Shown: positions 18,697-29,963 of the stretch, in pieces
Numbering within the stretch: the stretch's first letter is position 1
How the letters are laid out: every line of letters begins with the position of its first letter
Source: Fretibacterium sp. OH1220_COT-178
GTDB lineage: Bacteria > Synergistota > Synergistia > Synergistales > Aminobacteriaceae
Reading direction: 5' to 3'
Assembly: GCF_003860125.1 (NCBI RefSeq)
Contig: NZ_RQYL01000001.1
Coordinates: 1-64,000 of the forward strand
Length of the DNA stretch: 64,000 bases
Notes under the pieces: generated by a model
Databases searched by the model: none
Told to the model about the DNA's origin: nothing
The model's input: the letters and a program-made list of their open reading frames with translations, nothing else
Program-made: the position numbers and the translations under genes

Positions 18697-19518
18697 TCAT
18701 TCCAGCCATCTCCGGATATGACCGAGGTAGAGCTCGGATAGCCGCGCGGTTATCGGGCCCGGGCGGCCGTCACCGATTATCCGATCCCCTATCTGCGACA
18801 CGGGAAGGACCTTCTTCACGCTTCCGGTGAGGAAGGCCTCCGCAGCCCCGGCCAGCTCCCCGAGCGTGGGGCAGCGCTCCTCCACCGGTATGCCCTCCCC
18901 GCGTGCGATCTCCAGGATGGCCCTGCGCGTCGTGCCCCCGAGGACCCGCGACAACGGCGCCGTGATCAGAACTCCGTCCCGTACAAGAAAGAACGAGCTG
19001 TGCCCTCCCTCGGTGATCTCGCCCCCCGGACAGTAGAGCACCTCGAATGCGTCGGGACGGGACAGGGCATAGGTCGCCCTGTAGTCCACGCTTTTGACCT
19101 CCGGATTATCGCGCCCCGCATCGACCGGCTCGAGCACGACACCCCTCCCGTAGAGCTCGGGCGACGGGAGGCTCAGCCTCTCGAAGACGGCAAAAAAACG
19201 AGGGGACACGAACCCTCTCCCGGGCTCGAAGATATCGCCCCCGGAGAGATAGACCTTGATCTGCACCTCCATGTCCAGGCGGGCGATCCCCTCCCGCACG
19301 ACCTCCCGCATCGCCTCGAGGGACAGGACCGGACGGATCCGGTACCGCTCGGCCCCCGCCAGAAGGCGCTCCAGGTGCGGCGTCAGCATCAGGGGCCTCC
19401 TCTCATACGTCCCAATCGTCTCGAAGACCCCAACGCCCCTTTGGATCATCAGATCGCTGACGGGCAACACGGCCGCCTCGGGCGGAACGAAGCGCCCGTC
19501 GATATAACACAACTCCAT
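18697..19518 (-). CDS. Class IV aminotransferase (PLP, fold type IV)
   Basis: Protein of about 273 residues in the branched-chain/D-amino-acid aminotransferase and aminodeoxychorismate lyase group. Seen: YIDGRFVPPEAAVLPVSDLMIQRGVGVFETIGTY at the N-terminus, the PLP-lysine region VEPVDAGRDNPEVKSVDYRATY with the catalytic-type Lys in EVKSVDY, GGEITEGGHSSFFLVRDG, and the phosphate-binding VLGGTTRRAILEIA. Start at 19518 (MELCYIDG) fits the family; ATG at 19551 is an alternative with a similar ribosome site. It may supply 2-oxo acids to the buk-ptb fermentation route; its amino-acid preference cannot be read. Confidence 0.88.
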   Translation of the reverse strand: MELCYIDGRFVPPEAAVLPVSDLMIQRGVGVFETIGTYERRPLMLTPHLERLLAGAERYRIRPVLSLEAMREVVREGIARLDMEVQIKVYLSGGDIFEPGRGFVSPRFFAVFERLSLPSPELYGRGVVLEPVDAGRDNPEVKSVDYRATYALSRPDAFEVLYCPGGEITEGGHSSFFLVRDGVLITAPLSRVLGGTTRRAILEIARGEGIPVEERCPTLGELAGAAEAFLTGSVKKVLPVSQIGDRIIGDGRPGPITARLSELYLGHIRRWLE

Positions 19519-19633
19519 CACGAAAGCCCCCGAACTCGAAGAGATGGGCATCGATGGACGCCCTTGAAATACCTTGAAACGAGGATGTTCTATCCTTACA
19601 AGCGCACCCTCCGCGGCACCGCCGCCCCGTGCG

Positions 19634-21349
19634 TCATCGCTCCGAGGCCAGGGGCAAATCCCGGGGGCGCTCGAAAGGATCCTCGTCCGTATCCTGACCG
19701 AAGGATGCCGGAGTTTCCGGAAAAGCCAGGATGGACAGGGTCAGGCCGATCCGGTCCTCCGCCCCGGAGGTGCGGTCGTCCACGTAGTGCAGTTCCCATT
19801 TCATACAGTCGGTGATCCACTGCAGGGCGTAAAAGACCTCGTCGACCTCGGACTGCTGGAGGTCGTAGCTGCCGCGGACCAGTCCGAACATCTCCCGTCC
19901 CAGGGGGAAGCGCAGTTTCTGGCGAATTTTCTCCGCCTCTCGATATCGATCCCAGAGCATGGCCCCCTCCCCCCAGACGTGACGACGCTCGTATGCCGTG
20001 GCGAGCTCGAGGCCTCCCAATCGATAGCGCAGCCCCATCAGGCTCCAAAGGATCTGCTGATCCGCTCCGTCCTTGTCGTAAAACCAGGCTTCGCCCCATG
20101 ATTTCGAAAAAAGTTCCACCTCGGTCCCCAGGGCTTTTTCGAAATAACTGCGAAACCCCGCCCCGTAGCGCGAGGTCGTGTCCCCTCTGTAGCCGGCGGT
20201 CTCCTCACGATAGGTGCCCCATGAGGCCGAGAGCGACAGCCAGGACTCGGGGGACGTACGGAACCAGGGCGAACGCACCTGCAGCTCCGCCCGTCGGTCG
20301 AGCCGTCCCTCGTATTGGTGGGCCGAATCCTTCTGGTCCTTGACGTACTCGCTCTTGGTCCAATTCAGGGCCGCAAACCACCCCGCCCGCTCGAAGAGCA
20401 GGGAGGCGTAAGGGTGCCAGATCGTCTCGTCCCAGAGCTCGTCCCAGGAATAGGCGACGCCGCCCTTGATGGAAAAGCCGCCGCCGAAGGACTGCTCGGC
20501 CTCGATCATCCATTCGGTACCGATGTCGCTCCACAGGGCCACACCAAGGGACAGGGCCCCCGTGTCCCAGGCCAGCGCTCCCGTGATTCCCCCCCCGGTT
20601 CCCCGAGTCCGGCTGCTTTGCAGGTAGGGCATCACCGAATACTTCAGAGCCCTGCGTTCGATCTGGACCACATAGTCCATGGGCGAGGTGAAAAGGTAGG
20701 TATCCCCCAGGTAGATCCGCGGACGTTTTGCCGTAACCTTCCGTCCGGGGACGAAGGAGATGCTCTTGGACTCGAGCCGATAATGGGGATGGTCCAGCGC
20801 GCAGGTCGTCAGAACGACGTCGTGCCATTCCGCGACGTAGTCATCCGGACGCCCGGGACGTCCTCGGACCATCCCCCTCTCGACCGCCAGATCCCAGGGG
20901 AAAACTTCGATCTCTCCCCCATACACGTAGAGGGTCCCCGCCCCCACGGGAAGGTTTGCCCGGGCCCCGGACAGGATCCCCTCCTTCGTCGCCAGGTCGT
21001 AGTCGAGCCGGTCGCCAGCGAGGGACTTGTCCCCCGCCTGCAGGACCACCTTCTCGCCCGGAAGAGGCATGGCTCGGACCTTCTGGGTCTGAGCATCGTA
21101 GTCGATGCGTTCGGCCCGTATGGTCGCTCCCTGATAGAGCAGGACGGCCCTGCCCTCGGCCCTCGCCTGCCCCGACTCGTCGTCGTAGGAGACCCTGTCC
21201 GCGTTCAGCACGACCTTAGCGGGCTCGTCGGCGAAGAGCGGACCGCCCCCGCACAGGACGGCAACCAGAATCCAGCCCACGAACCACGGGCTCCGAGCCC
21301 TGGGGGCACCGGAGAGGGACGGCAGGGCTACCTCAAAGGTTTCGTCCAT
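19634..21349 (-). CDS. lptD: LptD/OstA-like outer-membrane LPS-assembly protein
   Basis: Protein of 571 residues with a hydrophobic signal segment near residues 24-40. The N-terminal OstA domain is seen as VVLNADRVSYDDESGQARAEG and the repeating AERIDYDAQTQKVRA. This domain is followed by a long alternating polar/hydrophobic region with Trp/Tyr-rich strands (e.g. GALSLGVALWSDIGTEWMIE), which should be a beta barrel. It inserts LPS into the outer membrane, so the cell is diderm. It is shorter than E. coli LptD (784 residues). It overlaps the 3' end of the LptC-like gene by 22 bases, which suggests translational coupling. An LptE partner is not seen. Confidence 0.85.
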   Translation of the reverse strand: MDETFEVALPSLSGAPRARSPWFVGWILVAVLCGGGPLFADEPAKVVLNADRVSYDDESGQARAEGRAVLLYQGATIRAERIDYDAQTQKVRAMPLPGEKVVLQAGDKSLAGDRLDYDLATKEGILSGARANLPVGAGTLYVYGGEIEVFPWDLAVERGMVRGRPGRPDDYVAEWHDVVLTTCALDHPHYRLESKSISFVPGRKVTAKRPRIYLGDTYLFTSPMDYVVQIERRALKYSVMPYLQSSRTRGTGGGITGALAWDTGALSLGVALWSDIGTEWMIEAEQSFGGGFSIKGGVAYSWDELWDETIWHPYASLLFERAGWFAALNWTKSEYVKDQKDSAHQYEGRLDRRAELQVRSPWFRTSPESWLSLSASWGTYREETAGYRGDTTSRYGAGFRSYFEKALGTEVELFSKSWGEAWFYDKDGADQQILWSLMGLRYRLGGLELATAYERRHVWGEGAMLWDRYREAEKIRQKLRFPLGREMFGLVRGSYDLQQSEVDEVFYALQWITDCMKWELHYVDDRTSGAEDRIGLTLSILAFPETPASFGQDTDEDPFERPRDLPLASER

Positions 21350-21879
21350 GTAACCGAACCTCCTTTTTCCAAAAGCACGACACCGCTCTCGTCCATGCTG
21401 GCCTCCGGCGTTCTCAGAACGAACTCGTCATCGTAAAGGGTCAATCCCAAGGGAAACCGGAACTCGTTGCGCGCCTCACGCCACTCGAGCTCCGGGCTTT
21501 CCAGATTCAGCACCCGATCGGGCGTCTCGAGCGTGCCCAACAGCCCCCTCAGCACAGCCGCCCTCTCGTCGTTCGAGTAAACCCCGTACGAGCCGAAGAA
21601 ATACCATTCCCCGCCGGACGCGAGCCGACGCCGTATGTCTATCGACCGCACGGAAACCCCCTCGCCCAACTTCTCGGCAAAAGGAAGGCGGACACGCCAG
21701 GCATCCCCCGAGATCTCGCGGTCGAACTCCAGGTTTTCGATGACGATGCCGGGCATGCGCAGCAAGCCCTCCCGGAGAAGGTCGACGTCGAGACGTATGT
21801 CGCGCATCACGTAGCGCACCAGAACCGCTACGCCCAGGCAGGCCATCAGGAGCCACAGGCCCCCTCTGCGCATCCTCAT
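21328..21879 (-). CDS. LptC-like anchored periplasmic protein
   Basis: Protein of 183 residues with an N-terminal membrane anchor (GGLWLLMACLGVAVLVRYVM) and a periplasmic beta-rich part (IENLEFDREISGDAWRVRLP, RSIDIRRRLASGGEWYFF, NEFRFPLGLTLYDDEFVL). Size, topology and its position directly before an LptD-like gene, with a 22-base overlap, suggest the LptC-type link of the LPS transport bridge. Sequence identity is too weak to be sure by eye. The start ATG at 21879 is near the stop of an unrelated exported protein. Confidence 0.6.
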   Translation of the reverse strand: MRMRRGGLWLLMACLGVAVLVRYVMRDIRLDVDLLREGLLRMPGIVIENLEFDREISGDAWRVRLPFAEKLGEGVSVRSIDIRRRLASGGEWYFFGSYGVYSNDERAAVLRGLLGTLETPDRVLNLESPELEWREARNEFRFPLGLTLYDDEFVLRTPEASMDESGVVLLEKGGSVTWTKPLR

Positions 21880-21916
21880 CCCCCTCGTTCTCCAAGGGCT
21901 CCAATCAAGCCGCGGA

Positions 21917-23104
21917 CTACCATACGACCTTCCAGGAGGACTCCTCCCGGACGATACCGAGGGTACGAACGACCAGGGAGCGGAACATCAGAAAGCGCCG
22001 GTCCGCAATCACCTTGGCCCGTTCTTCCCCGAGCCAGTCGATCCTGTACCCACTCTTCAGCCCTGCCCGAAAGTCAGCGGCCTTGGAAATTTCCTTTGCG
22101 AAGTTCTCCTGTGACAGAGCCCTCCGTGATGAGGCGGCGAGCATCGCGTACATCTCGTCCGGCCGGTTGTCCGACCACAGGGCCAGGAAGCGCCGCAGCA
22201 CCTGCTCCCGGCTCACATAGGCGTTGTCCACGTTTTTGGGCGGCGTTTCCTCCCTCACATCGGGAGAGGACGCACCCCGCTCCCGCACCGATTCCACGAA
22301 GGCAGCCATGTCCCCGGAATCCTCCGAGAGAAGCGGCGGAATGGGACGGGGCGCGACGGGCGGCGGGGGCGGCGTCACGACCGGGGGCGCAACCGGTGTG
22401 GGCCTCTGGGGGACGGACCGGGAGAGGCCCCGCTTTTTGGGGGACTTCTTCGGCAGCTCGACGACCACGACCCCCGGGTCCTCCTGCGTCGGAGACTCCG
22501 CGTTCCACGTCTCCGAGCCCCGCGCCCGAGCGAAGGAGAACAGGCGTTCGTCGTGAACGCCCATTCCCCTCACGGCAACGGCAAAGTCCGCATCCACCTG
22601 TTTCGGGAAAAAGACCAGGCCCTGGACGACGCCGTTCACGGCCTGATCCAGCTGCGAGTCGTAGCGGACGGGACGAAGGCGCTCGCCCGAAGAGGTGACC
22701 AGGAGGACGTTGTCGGAGACAGGCGCGAGGCTGACCGGCCTGGGTCCAAAGGAGTAGACCGTCAAAAGGAAGGGCTCCGCCTTTCCCATTCTGAGTTCCG
22801 AGACGAAGGTATCGCGATACGCCCGCCGCTCGGACTCGGACATCCCGACCCGCAGCGCCTCGGCGTCGACCCAGGGATCGACGAGCTCCTCCGGATAATG
22901 CACGATCCAGACGAAACAGTCCCTGCCCCAGTGGGTCACCGTCCAGCGCTCCAAGATCCTTATCGTGTCGTCGAAAGGATTGGCCACGGCCGCATCGCAA
23001 CGATCTCCTCCCGCTTCAGAGACGATCCAGAACGACAGCAATCCCAGACACGCCCACTTGAAAGGGACACGCAAAAAAGCCCCGCCTCTTCGAATTCCGG
23101 ACAC
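21917..23104 (-). CDS. Unrecognised exported protein with proline-rich linker
   Basis: Protein of about 395 residues with a signal peptide or anchor (residues 16-33). The first half, up to about residue 200, is a folded domain (ERWTVTHWGRDCFVWIVHYP, SELRMGKAEPFLLTVYSF) resembling surface or pilus-associated cores, but I cannot name it. A Pro/Val-rich linker (about residues 225-260) follows. The last 100 residues (FLALWSDNRPDEMYAMLAAS) look like an NTF2-type fold. GTG at 23104 has AAGGGAGGTGG at the right distance. It is cotranscribed towards the Lpt genes, so an envelope role is likely; this is inference from position. Confidence 0.65.
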   Translation of the reverse strand: MSGIRRGGAFLRVPFKWACLGLLSFWIVSEAGGDRCDAAVANPFDDTIRILERWTVTHWGRDCFVWIVHYPEELVDPWVDAEALRVGMSESERRAYRDTFVSELRMGKAEPFLLTVYSFGPRPVSLAPVSDNVLLVTSSGERLRPVRYDSQLDQAVNGVVQGLVFFPKQVDADFAVAVRGMGVHDERLFSFARARGSETWNAESPTQEDPGVVVVELPKKSPKKRGLSRSVPQRPTPVAPPVVTPPPPPVAPRPIPPLLSEDSGDMAAFVESVRERGASSPDVREETPPKNVDNAYVSREQVLRRFLALWSDNRPDEMYAMLAASSRRALSQENFAKEISKAADFRAGLKSGYRIDWLGEERAKVIADRRFLMFRSLVVRTLGIVREESSWKVVW

Positions 23105-23187
23105 TCCGCCACCTCCCTTCATGAGTCGCGACCAAACGCCCCGCCCCGGAGGCGGCGGCACGGGGGGATTTCAGGCTTTGAAGGACG

Positions 23188-24336
23188 TCAGTTGATCTTC
23201 TGCTCGGGAGGAAGCTCAAAGGCGTCCCCCTCGGAGGAGGGCTGTGCGGAAGGACGCTTTTTGATGATGATATCCCTCTCGGAGTCGGCCGAGGGCGTGC
23301 TTGCCCCTCCGGCAGGTTGCCCTACGCTCTGTCGGATGACCGCGCTCGGATCGACGCGCAGGCTCTCCGGGACGACATAGGCGGAGACTGTGACGTCATC
23401 GGAGGTCTGGACGAAAGTGAGGGTCCCCTCCGGGATACGAATGGAGTTGCCCCGGATGAAAAGGCCGCCGATGAGACCGACGGGGCCCAACAGCGCCGCT
23501 CCGGCAAGGCTTGCCGCTCCGGCCCCTATGATGGCGCCCTCTCCCTTGTCCCCGCTCTTCTGAGCGGCCTCGACCGCCTTTTTGGACGCCTCTCCCGTGG
23601 TCACCCTGGGACGCTGCGGTCCCAGAGGCAGCAAGGAGTTGAAGGTCAGCCGAACCTCTCCCGGAACGCCGAAGGCCCTCGGCTTCTTGACCTCCCGCAC
23701 CTCGGTCTCGACCAGCGAACCGCGCGGAGCGACCAGGCAATCCTCCACGAAGAGGTCGTCGGTCAGCGCAAGACGAACGAGGTCCCCCTTCCGGTTTTTG
23801 GCGGGGCTCAATTCCTCCATGAAGCGCACCTTCAGGACCGTCGCTGCGGGCAGGGTAACGCTGCGGAAGGTCACCGGATCCGATACCAGCGTGGCCAGAA
23901 TCCGCTCGACACGCATCGCGACGGGCTTGCCGTACTGGAGATCCCCATCCATATCCGTCTCCAGAGTCTCAAGACGCCTCAGCGCGGACCTGGATCCGTG
24001 GATCCTCTTGCCGACGATCCACTCGGCAACGCCGAGCTTGAAAATCATGGAGGGCTGTTCCTCGGTCCCGACCTCCAAAAAGTTGAGAATCGCCGAATGG
24101 CGCTCCGCGATGCTGCCGGGCAGGCTGCGCCCGAAGAGCTCCCTCTCGATCCCGTTCAGCCGCTCGATCAGCCCGCCCTTGCTCGGTTCTCCATAAACAA
24201 GCGTCTCGATCCGCTCCATCATCAGGCTGGAGGAACTCTTTTCATCGTCCGCGGGAGCCGCGACCGCACAGGAAGCGATCGACAGGCACAACAGCGCCGC
24301 CCCCAAAAGTAACCCGCCCCAAAACTTTCTGTTCAA
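23188..24336 (-). CDS. Unrecognised exported protein with glycine-rich segment
   Basis: Protein of 382 residues. A signal peptide ends with a possible lipobox-like stretch (LLCLSIASCAVAAPADD); a Cys is present, but the spacing to the hydrophobic part leaves both lipoprotein and plain signal peptide open. A glycine/alanine-rich hydrophobic segment at about residues 245-275 (GAIIGAGAASLAGAALLGPV) looks like a membrane or coiled linker of the glycine-zipper type. Other stretches (VRLALTDDLFVEDCLVAPRG, PAATVLKVRF) look like a small beta domain. TTG at 24336 follows GAGGAGGT by six bases. It precedes the exported protein and Lpt genes, which suggests an envelope function. Confidence 0.65.
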   Translation of the reverse strand: MNRKFWGGLLLGAALLCLSIASCAVAAPADDEKSSSSLMMERIETLVYGEPSKGGLIERLNGIERELFGRSLPGSIAERHSAILNFLEVGTEEQPSMIFKLGVAEWIVGKRIHGSRSALRRLETLETDMDGDLQYGKPVAMRVERILATLVSDPVTFRSVTLPAATVLKVRFMEELSPAKNRKGDLVRLALTDDLFVEDCLVAPRGSLVETEVREVKKPRAFGVPGEVRLTFNSLLPLGPQRPRVTTGEASKKAVEAAQKSGDKGEGAIIGAGAASLAGAALLGPVGLIGGLFIRGNSIRIPEGTLTFVQTSDDVTVSAYVVPESLRVDPSAVIRQSVGQPAGGASTPSADSERDIIIKKRPSAQPSSEGDAFELPPEQKIN

Positions 24337-24403
24337 AACGTTACCTCCTCTTCTCAAGAAAGACTCGACGACGGCGAAGTCCTCTTCAAAACCTTCGAAA
24401 CGC

Positions 24404-26038
<1,635 letters not shown>

Positions 26039-26068
26039 TCAGAACGCTAAAAAATCGATACGCTCAAA

Positions 26069-26105
26069 CAAAAAACGGGACCAGAAAAAAAAAACTTCTG
26101 GTCCC
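26069..26105 (-). terminator. Terminator after the LysM/M23 gene
   Basis: Stem GGGACCAGAA / TTCTGGTCCC with a T-rich loop, followed by GTTTTTTG on the minus strand, lies between the peptidase stop and the pyrG start. It ends the peptidase transcript and separates it from pyrG. Confidence 0.85.
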
Positions 26106-26137
26106 TGCACGGTTTCTCGAAGAATATGCTGTGTCGG

Positions 26138-27727
26138 TTATTTAAGGTACTGCAACGGATTGACCGGGCTGTTCCCCTTACGGACCTCGAAATGGAGGTG
26201 TGGTCCGGTGGATCTGCCGGTCGTTCCCACCCTGGCGACGTTCTGCCCCTGGCTCACTTTCGCCCCCTGTCCCACCAGAAGCGTGCTGCAATGGGCATAG
26301 AACGTCGAATGCCCTCCCGCATGTTCCACGACGACGACCTTGCCATAGCCGCCCATCCAGCCCGAATAAGCCACACGCCCATCGCGGGCTGCCCTGATGA
26401 GCATTCCCCGATCCGCCTTGATATCGATTCCGGTGTGGAAGTCCCGACGCCGAGTGACCGGGTGCCGCCTCCAGCCGAAGGGACTGTTGATGCGCCCCAT
26501 CACGGGCCATCGATAGGACCGGACACCCTTTTGAACGTCCCTCCCCTTGGACGGAGGGCTCTTGGCTTTCTTGCCCTCCGACTTGACCTCGGCGACGGCC
26601 TCGGGACGGGCGCCGGGGAGGAAGATTTCATCGCCGGGCTTCAGGGAGACGAGGTCCACCGTCGGGTTGACCTTGCGCGTCCGCTCGAGGTCGACCTGGT
26701 AGCGCTTGCAGACCTGCTCGATCTTCTCTCCCTTGCGCAGCGTGTAGAAGATTCCGTCCTGATTGGGTATGCGCAAGACCGCACCGGGCCGCAGGGTCGC
26801 GGAACTCTTGAAGGTATTGCTCCCCACCAGGGTATCGAGCTCGATGCTCTGGGCATTGGCGATGGACCAGAGGCTGTCGCCCTGGACCACGACATAGGCC
26901 AGGACTTTGAGGGGCTTGGATTCCTCGCGCAGAGAAGCGACCCGAATCTGCCGGGTACGGACCTCCTCCAGCGTGTTCTCCACCTCTTCCGGATTGTTGG
27001 GGATCAGGAGAATCTGATTTGTGGCCAGGCGATTGGCATCCTTCAGGCCGTTGGCCCTGAGAATATCCTGAGCGGTCACCCCGCCATGGCGAAGGGCGAT
27101 GTCCGAAAGGGTCTCGCCGGATTTTACGACATGCTCCTTCCAGCTCGAACCGACATCCGTCAAACGGATTCCCGCCTCCGGCAGCTCCATGTCCGACATG
27201 TCCTCCATGCCGTCATCGGGAAGCCGTGTCCCGTCATCCTCCGTACTGAGCACGATGGACTCGAAATCGGAAAGATCCTTGGGCAAAGGACCAAAATCCT
27301 CAGCCACGTCCTCCACAGGGAGCGGCAGGGGCAAATTGGCCACCCGAGCCTCGGGAAGCTTCAGCTCCAGCTCCCGAGGAAGGGAATCGTCCGTCGGCCG
27401 GGAAGGGCGCTGCCCGGTTATGCCCAGGGTCAGGCTCTCCGGCACGGGCTCCTGAGGCCGGGGCGGAACGGGCTCCCCGCCCTCGGAATAATCGCTCATA
27501 TCGACGGAGACAAACCCTTCCAACGAGACAAGGGGAGCCTCACGGTTTTCCATAAGGCTCCCCCAGGCGACTCCCGAAAATCGTCCCCATGCCGAAAACA
27601 TCAGAAAAGCAGCCAAGCCCATCGTGCAACACACGACGGCACAAAACCCCCAACTGAAACCCGATCCCTTCCTACTCCGGGAGACGGCTTTTCGACCCTC
27701 TTTTTTGCGATCGAACGCTTTCAACAA
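26138..27727 (-). CDS. LysM and M23 family peptidoglycan endopeptidase
   Basis: Protein of 529 residues. It has one N-terminal membrane anchor (about residues 27-50), a low-complexity acidic region, then LysM modules (VVKSGETLSDIALRHGG; VVVQGDSLWSIANAQSIE; TLRKGEKIEQVCKRYQVD) joined by Pro-rich linkers. The C-terminal M23 domain reads INSPFGWRRHPVTRRRDFHTGIDIKA with the zinc residues His and Asp in HTGID, and HLHFEVRKG near the end. LysM binds peptidoglycan; the M23 domain can cut peptide cross-links, though many are regulators. It is transcribed from an extended -10 promoter, alone. Confidence 0.93.
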   Translation of the reverse strand: MLKAFDRKKEGRKAVSRSRKGSGFSWGFCAVVCCTMGLAAFLMFSAWGRFSGVAWGSLMENREAPLVSLEGFVSVDMSDYSEGGEPVPPRPQEPVPESLTLGITGQRPSRPTDDSLPRELELKLPEARVANLPLPLPVEDVAEDFGPLPKDLSDFESIVLSTEDDGTRLPDDGMEDMSDMELPEAGIRLTDVGSSWKEHVVKSGETLSDIALRHGGVTAQDILRANGLKDANRLATNQILLIPNNPEEVENTLEEVRTRQIRVASLREESKPLKVLAYVVVQGDSLWSIANAQSIELDTLVGSNTFKSSATLRPGAVLRIPNQDGIFYTLRKGEKIEQVCKRYQVDLERTRKVNPTVDLVSLKPGDEIFLPGARPEAVAEVKSEGKKAKSPPSKGRDVQKGVRSYRWPVMGRINSPFGWRRHPVTRRRDFHTGIDIKADRGMLIRAARDGRVAYSGWMGGYGKVVVVEHAGGHSTFYAHCSTLLVGQGAKVSQGQNVARVGTTGRSTGPHLHFEVRKGNSPVNPLQYLK

Positions 27728-27950
27728 ACATTCCTCCCGATTCCGCCGAAACGAAACTCAGACAGAAAAACCGACCGCTCCGGCATGGTCAATCCTCCAT
27801 GCATACCCAAACGAACGAAGAACACCGCCCCTGGCTCCCCTCGGCCCGGGAAGCGGTTTTCCTTGTTTGAAGGCATGAAAAGCTCAGTTGAAACAGACCT
27901 TCGGTCTTTTTCCCACGAGAAAAGCGGAGGGGAAATCAACCTCGCTGAGC

Positions 27951-27959
27951 ATTATAGCA
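27951..27959 (-). promoter_or_regulatory. Extended -10 promoter of the M23 gene
   Basis: The minus strand reads TGCTATAAT about 220 bases upstream of the peptidase ATG. No good -35. The long leader contains a short AGACC/GGTCT hairpin near 27895-27907, which may serve the end of rho. Confidence 0.5.
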
Positions 27960-28009
27960 CATCCTCACAGCAGGCCTGAGCAGCAGAAAATGCGTTTTTC
28001 CGCTTTCTC

Positions 28010-29647
28010 CTAGAGGAGCTTGATCGACATCAGGAACTCGCGATTGTTGCGCGTCTGGCGCAGCTTGTCGAGAATCAGGTTCAGCGCTCCCGCCTCGTCG
28101 ACGCTTACGATGCGCTTCCGAAGGACCCAGAGCCTGGCCAGTTCGTCCTCCGGAATCAGGAGCTCCTCACGCCTGGTCCCCGAGCGCGTGATGTCGATGG
28201 CCGGAAAGATGCGCTGCTCCGCCAACTTCCGGGAAAGATGCAGCTCCATGTTCCCCGTTCCCTTGAACTCCTCGTAGATGACGTCGTCCATGCGGCTCCC
28301 GGTATCCGTCAAAGCCGTTCCGATGATCGTCAGGCTCCCCCCCTCCTCGAAATTGCGGGCTGCGCCGAAAAACCGCTTGGGAAAATAGAGTCCCGAGGGG
28401 TCGAGCCCTCCCGAAAGGGTACGCCCCGAGGGGGGAACGGTGAGATTGGACGCCCGGGCCAGACGAGTGATCGAATCGAGCAGGATCACCACATCCCGCT
28501 TGGCCTCCGCCAGACGCTTGGCCTTCTCCAACGCCAGATTGGCCACTCGGATGTGCTCGTCCGCAGGGCGGTCGAACGTCGAGGCGATGACCTCCCCGTC
28601 CACGGAACGGGATATGTCCGTTACCTCCTCGGGCCGCTCGTCGATCAGGAGCGCCATCAAGATGACATCCGGATAGTTCGAGGAGATCGCCTTGGCGATG
28701 CGCTTCAGCAGCGTCGTCTTCCCGGCCTTCGGGGGAGAGACGATCAGGGCCCTCTGTCCCATGCCTATGGGCGCAAACATGTCGACCAAACGCGTCGCCC
28801 AGTCGCCCGGGCCGGTCTCCAAGTTGATGCGGACATTGGGAAAAATGGGGGTCAATTGACCGAACTGAGGACGCCGTCTGGAATGTTCGGGGTCGGAAAA
28901 ATTGACGGTCTCCACCCTCAAAAGCGCCTCGTAATGCTCCAGTTCGCGCGGGGGGCGGATCAGTCCCCAGATCACGTCCCCGTTCCTCAGGCCAAACCGG
29001 CGTATCTGCGATACCGACAGATAGACGTCGTTGTCCGTGGGCAGCATGCCCTTGGGTCTCAGGAAGCCGAACCCCTCGGGCAGGATCTCGAGCGTTCCTC
29101 CTCCGAACCGATAGTTCATGCTCTCCGCCTGCGCCCTCAGGATGGCGATGATCAGATCGTCCTTCCGCAGAGTCGATGCTCCGGCAGCATTCAGCTCCCG
29201 GCCAATCCTGCGGAGATCCGCCAGGGTCTGGGACGCGAGATAACCATAGGTGTGCTTGGGCTTAGGATGAGAGGGGGATTCAACTGGGCTCGGGGCGGGA
29301 GCCTCGAAAATGGCGGGCTCCTTCACGGAAGGCTCGACAGCGGCCGACTCGGTCTCGTATCCGCGATCGGGAGGCAATGGGGAGCTCTCCGCCGTCCGCG
29401 TCTTATCGACCGCCTCGGAGTCGGTGACGGCCTTCGCCTCCGCCTCGGGCGGAGCGGCTTTTCGGGGCCGACCGCGCGGCCGGATCGCCTTTTTGCCCGA
29501 CTCCTCGGCTGCAGGAATCGCGGAGGGCTCGGGCACCTCTCGGACCGAAGCCGCACTTTCCGGCTCCGCGTTCAGGTCGTGCGCCTTGCTCGCGGCCGGG
29601 CGCCCCCGCTTTTTGGGGGCCGCCCCCTCCTTCAGCTGCCTCACCAT
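28010..29647 (-). CDS. rho: Transcription termination factor Rho with AT-hook-like N-terminal extension
   Basis: ATP-dependent RNA helicase of 545 residues that terminates transcripts. The C-terminal part is canonical: Walker [16 protein letters not shown], Walker [19 protein letters not shown]-loop region ([20 protein letters not shown]) and the conserved C-terminal [21 protein letters not shown]. The RNA-binding domain has Rho_N ([19 protein letters not shown]) and a cold-shock-like fold ([19 protein letters not shown]). Unusual is the first 130 residues, about 80 more than in E. coli Rho, disordered and containing KKRGRPA (residues 12-18) and RPRGRPRK (56-63), which resemble AT-hook motifs. 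Confidence 0.97.
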   Translation of the reverse strand: MVRQLKEGAAPKKRGRPAASKAHDLNAEPESAASVREVPEPSAIPAAEESGKKAIRPRGRPRKAAPPEAEAKAVTDSEAVDKTRTAESSPLPPDRGYETESAAVEPSVKEPAIFEAPAPSPVESPSHPKPKHTYGYLASQTLADLRRIGRELNAAGASTLRKDDLIIAILRAQAESMNYRFGGGTLEILPEGFGFLRPKGMLPTDNDVYLSVSQIRRFGLRNGDVIWGLIRPPRELEHYEALLRVETVNFSDPEHSRRRPQFGQLTPIFPNVRINLETGPGDWATRLVDMFAPIGMGQRALIVSPPKAGKTTLLKRIAKAISSNYPDVILMALLIDERPEEVTDISRSVDGEVIASTFDRPADEHIRVANLALEKAKRLAEAKRDVVILLDSITRLARASNLTVPPSGRTLSGGLDPSGLYFPKRFFGAARNFEEGGSLTIIGTALTDTGSRMDDVIYEEFKGTGNMELHLSRKLAEQRIFPAIDITRSGTRREELLIPEDELARLWVLRKRIVSVDEAGALNLILDKLRQTRNNREFLMSIKLL

Positions 29648-29963
29648 GGAACGCCTGGCCCCTGTTCGTCATACATCATGATCGATCACCTCGAACACAC
29701 ATTTTCTTGAAAAACTCCAACGATTACGATAATCCCCAATCCGCCGTGCAGGAGGCATCCGGACGCGAAACTTCCGGTCTTCCGCACGCTTTGCGCCCCC
29801 TCCTCGCGCTCACTCCGGTTTCATGAAAGGAAAGAACCCCGAGCCGCACCAACCCACGAGCGACGACAAAAAAGCGGAAAATTTAGAAAGGGGATGCCAC
29901 GGGCAAAACCACTCCGATGCGAAGCAACATGTCGCCCACCCTCCGAAAGGGGCGCACACGGAC
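29648..29963. other. Intergenic region upstream of rho
   Basis: 316 bases without a gene. It should hold the rho promoter and the end of the transcript of the small anchored-protein gene; I find no -35/-10 pair with good spacing, nor a strong hairpin. A U-rich track near 29865-29885 on the minus strand could be a Rho-dependent terminator of the upstream gene. Confidence 0.6.
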
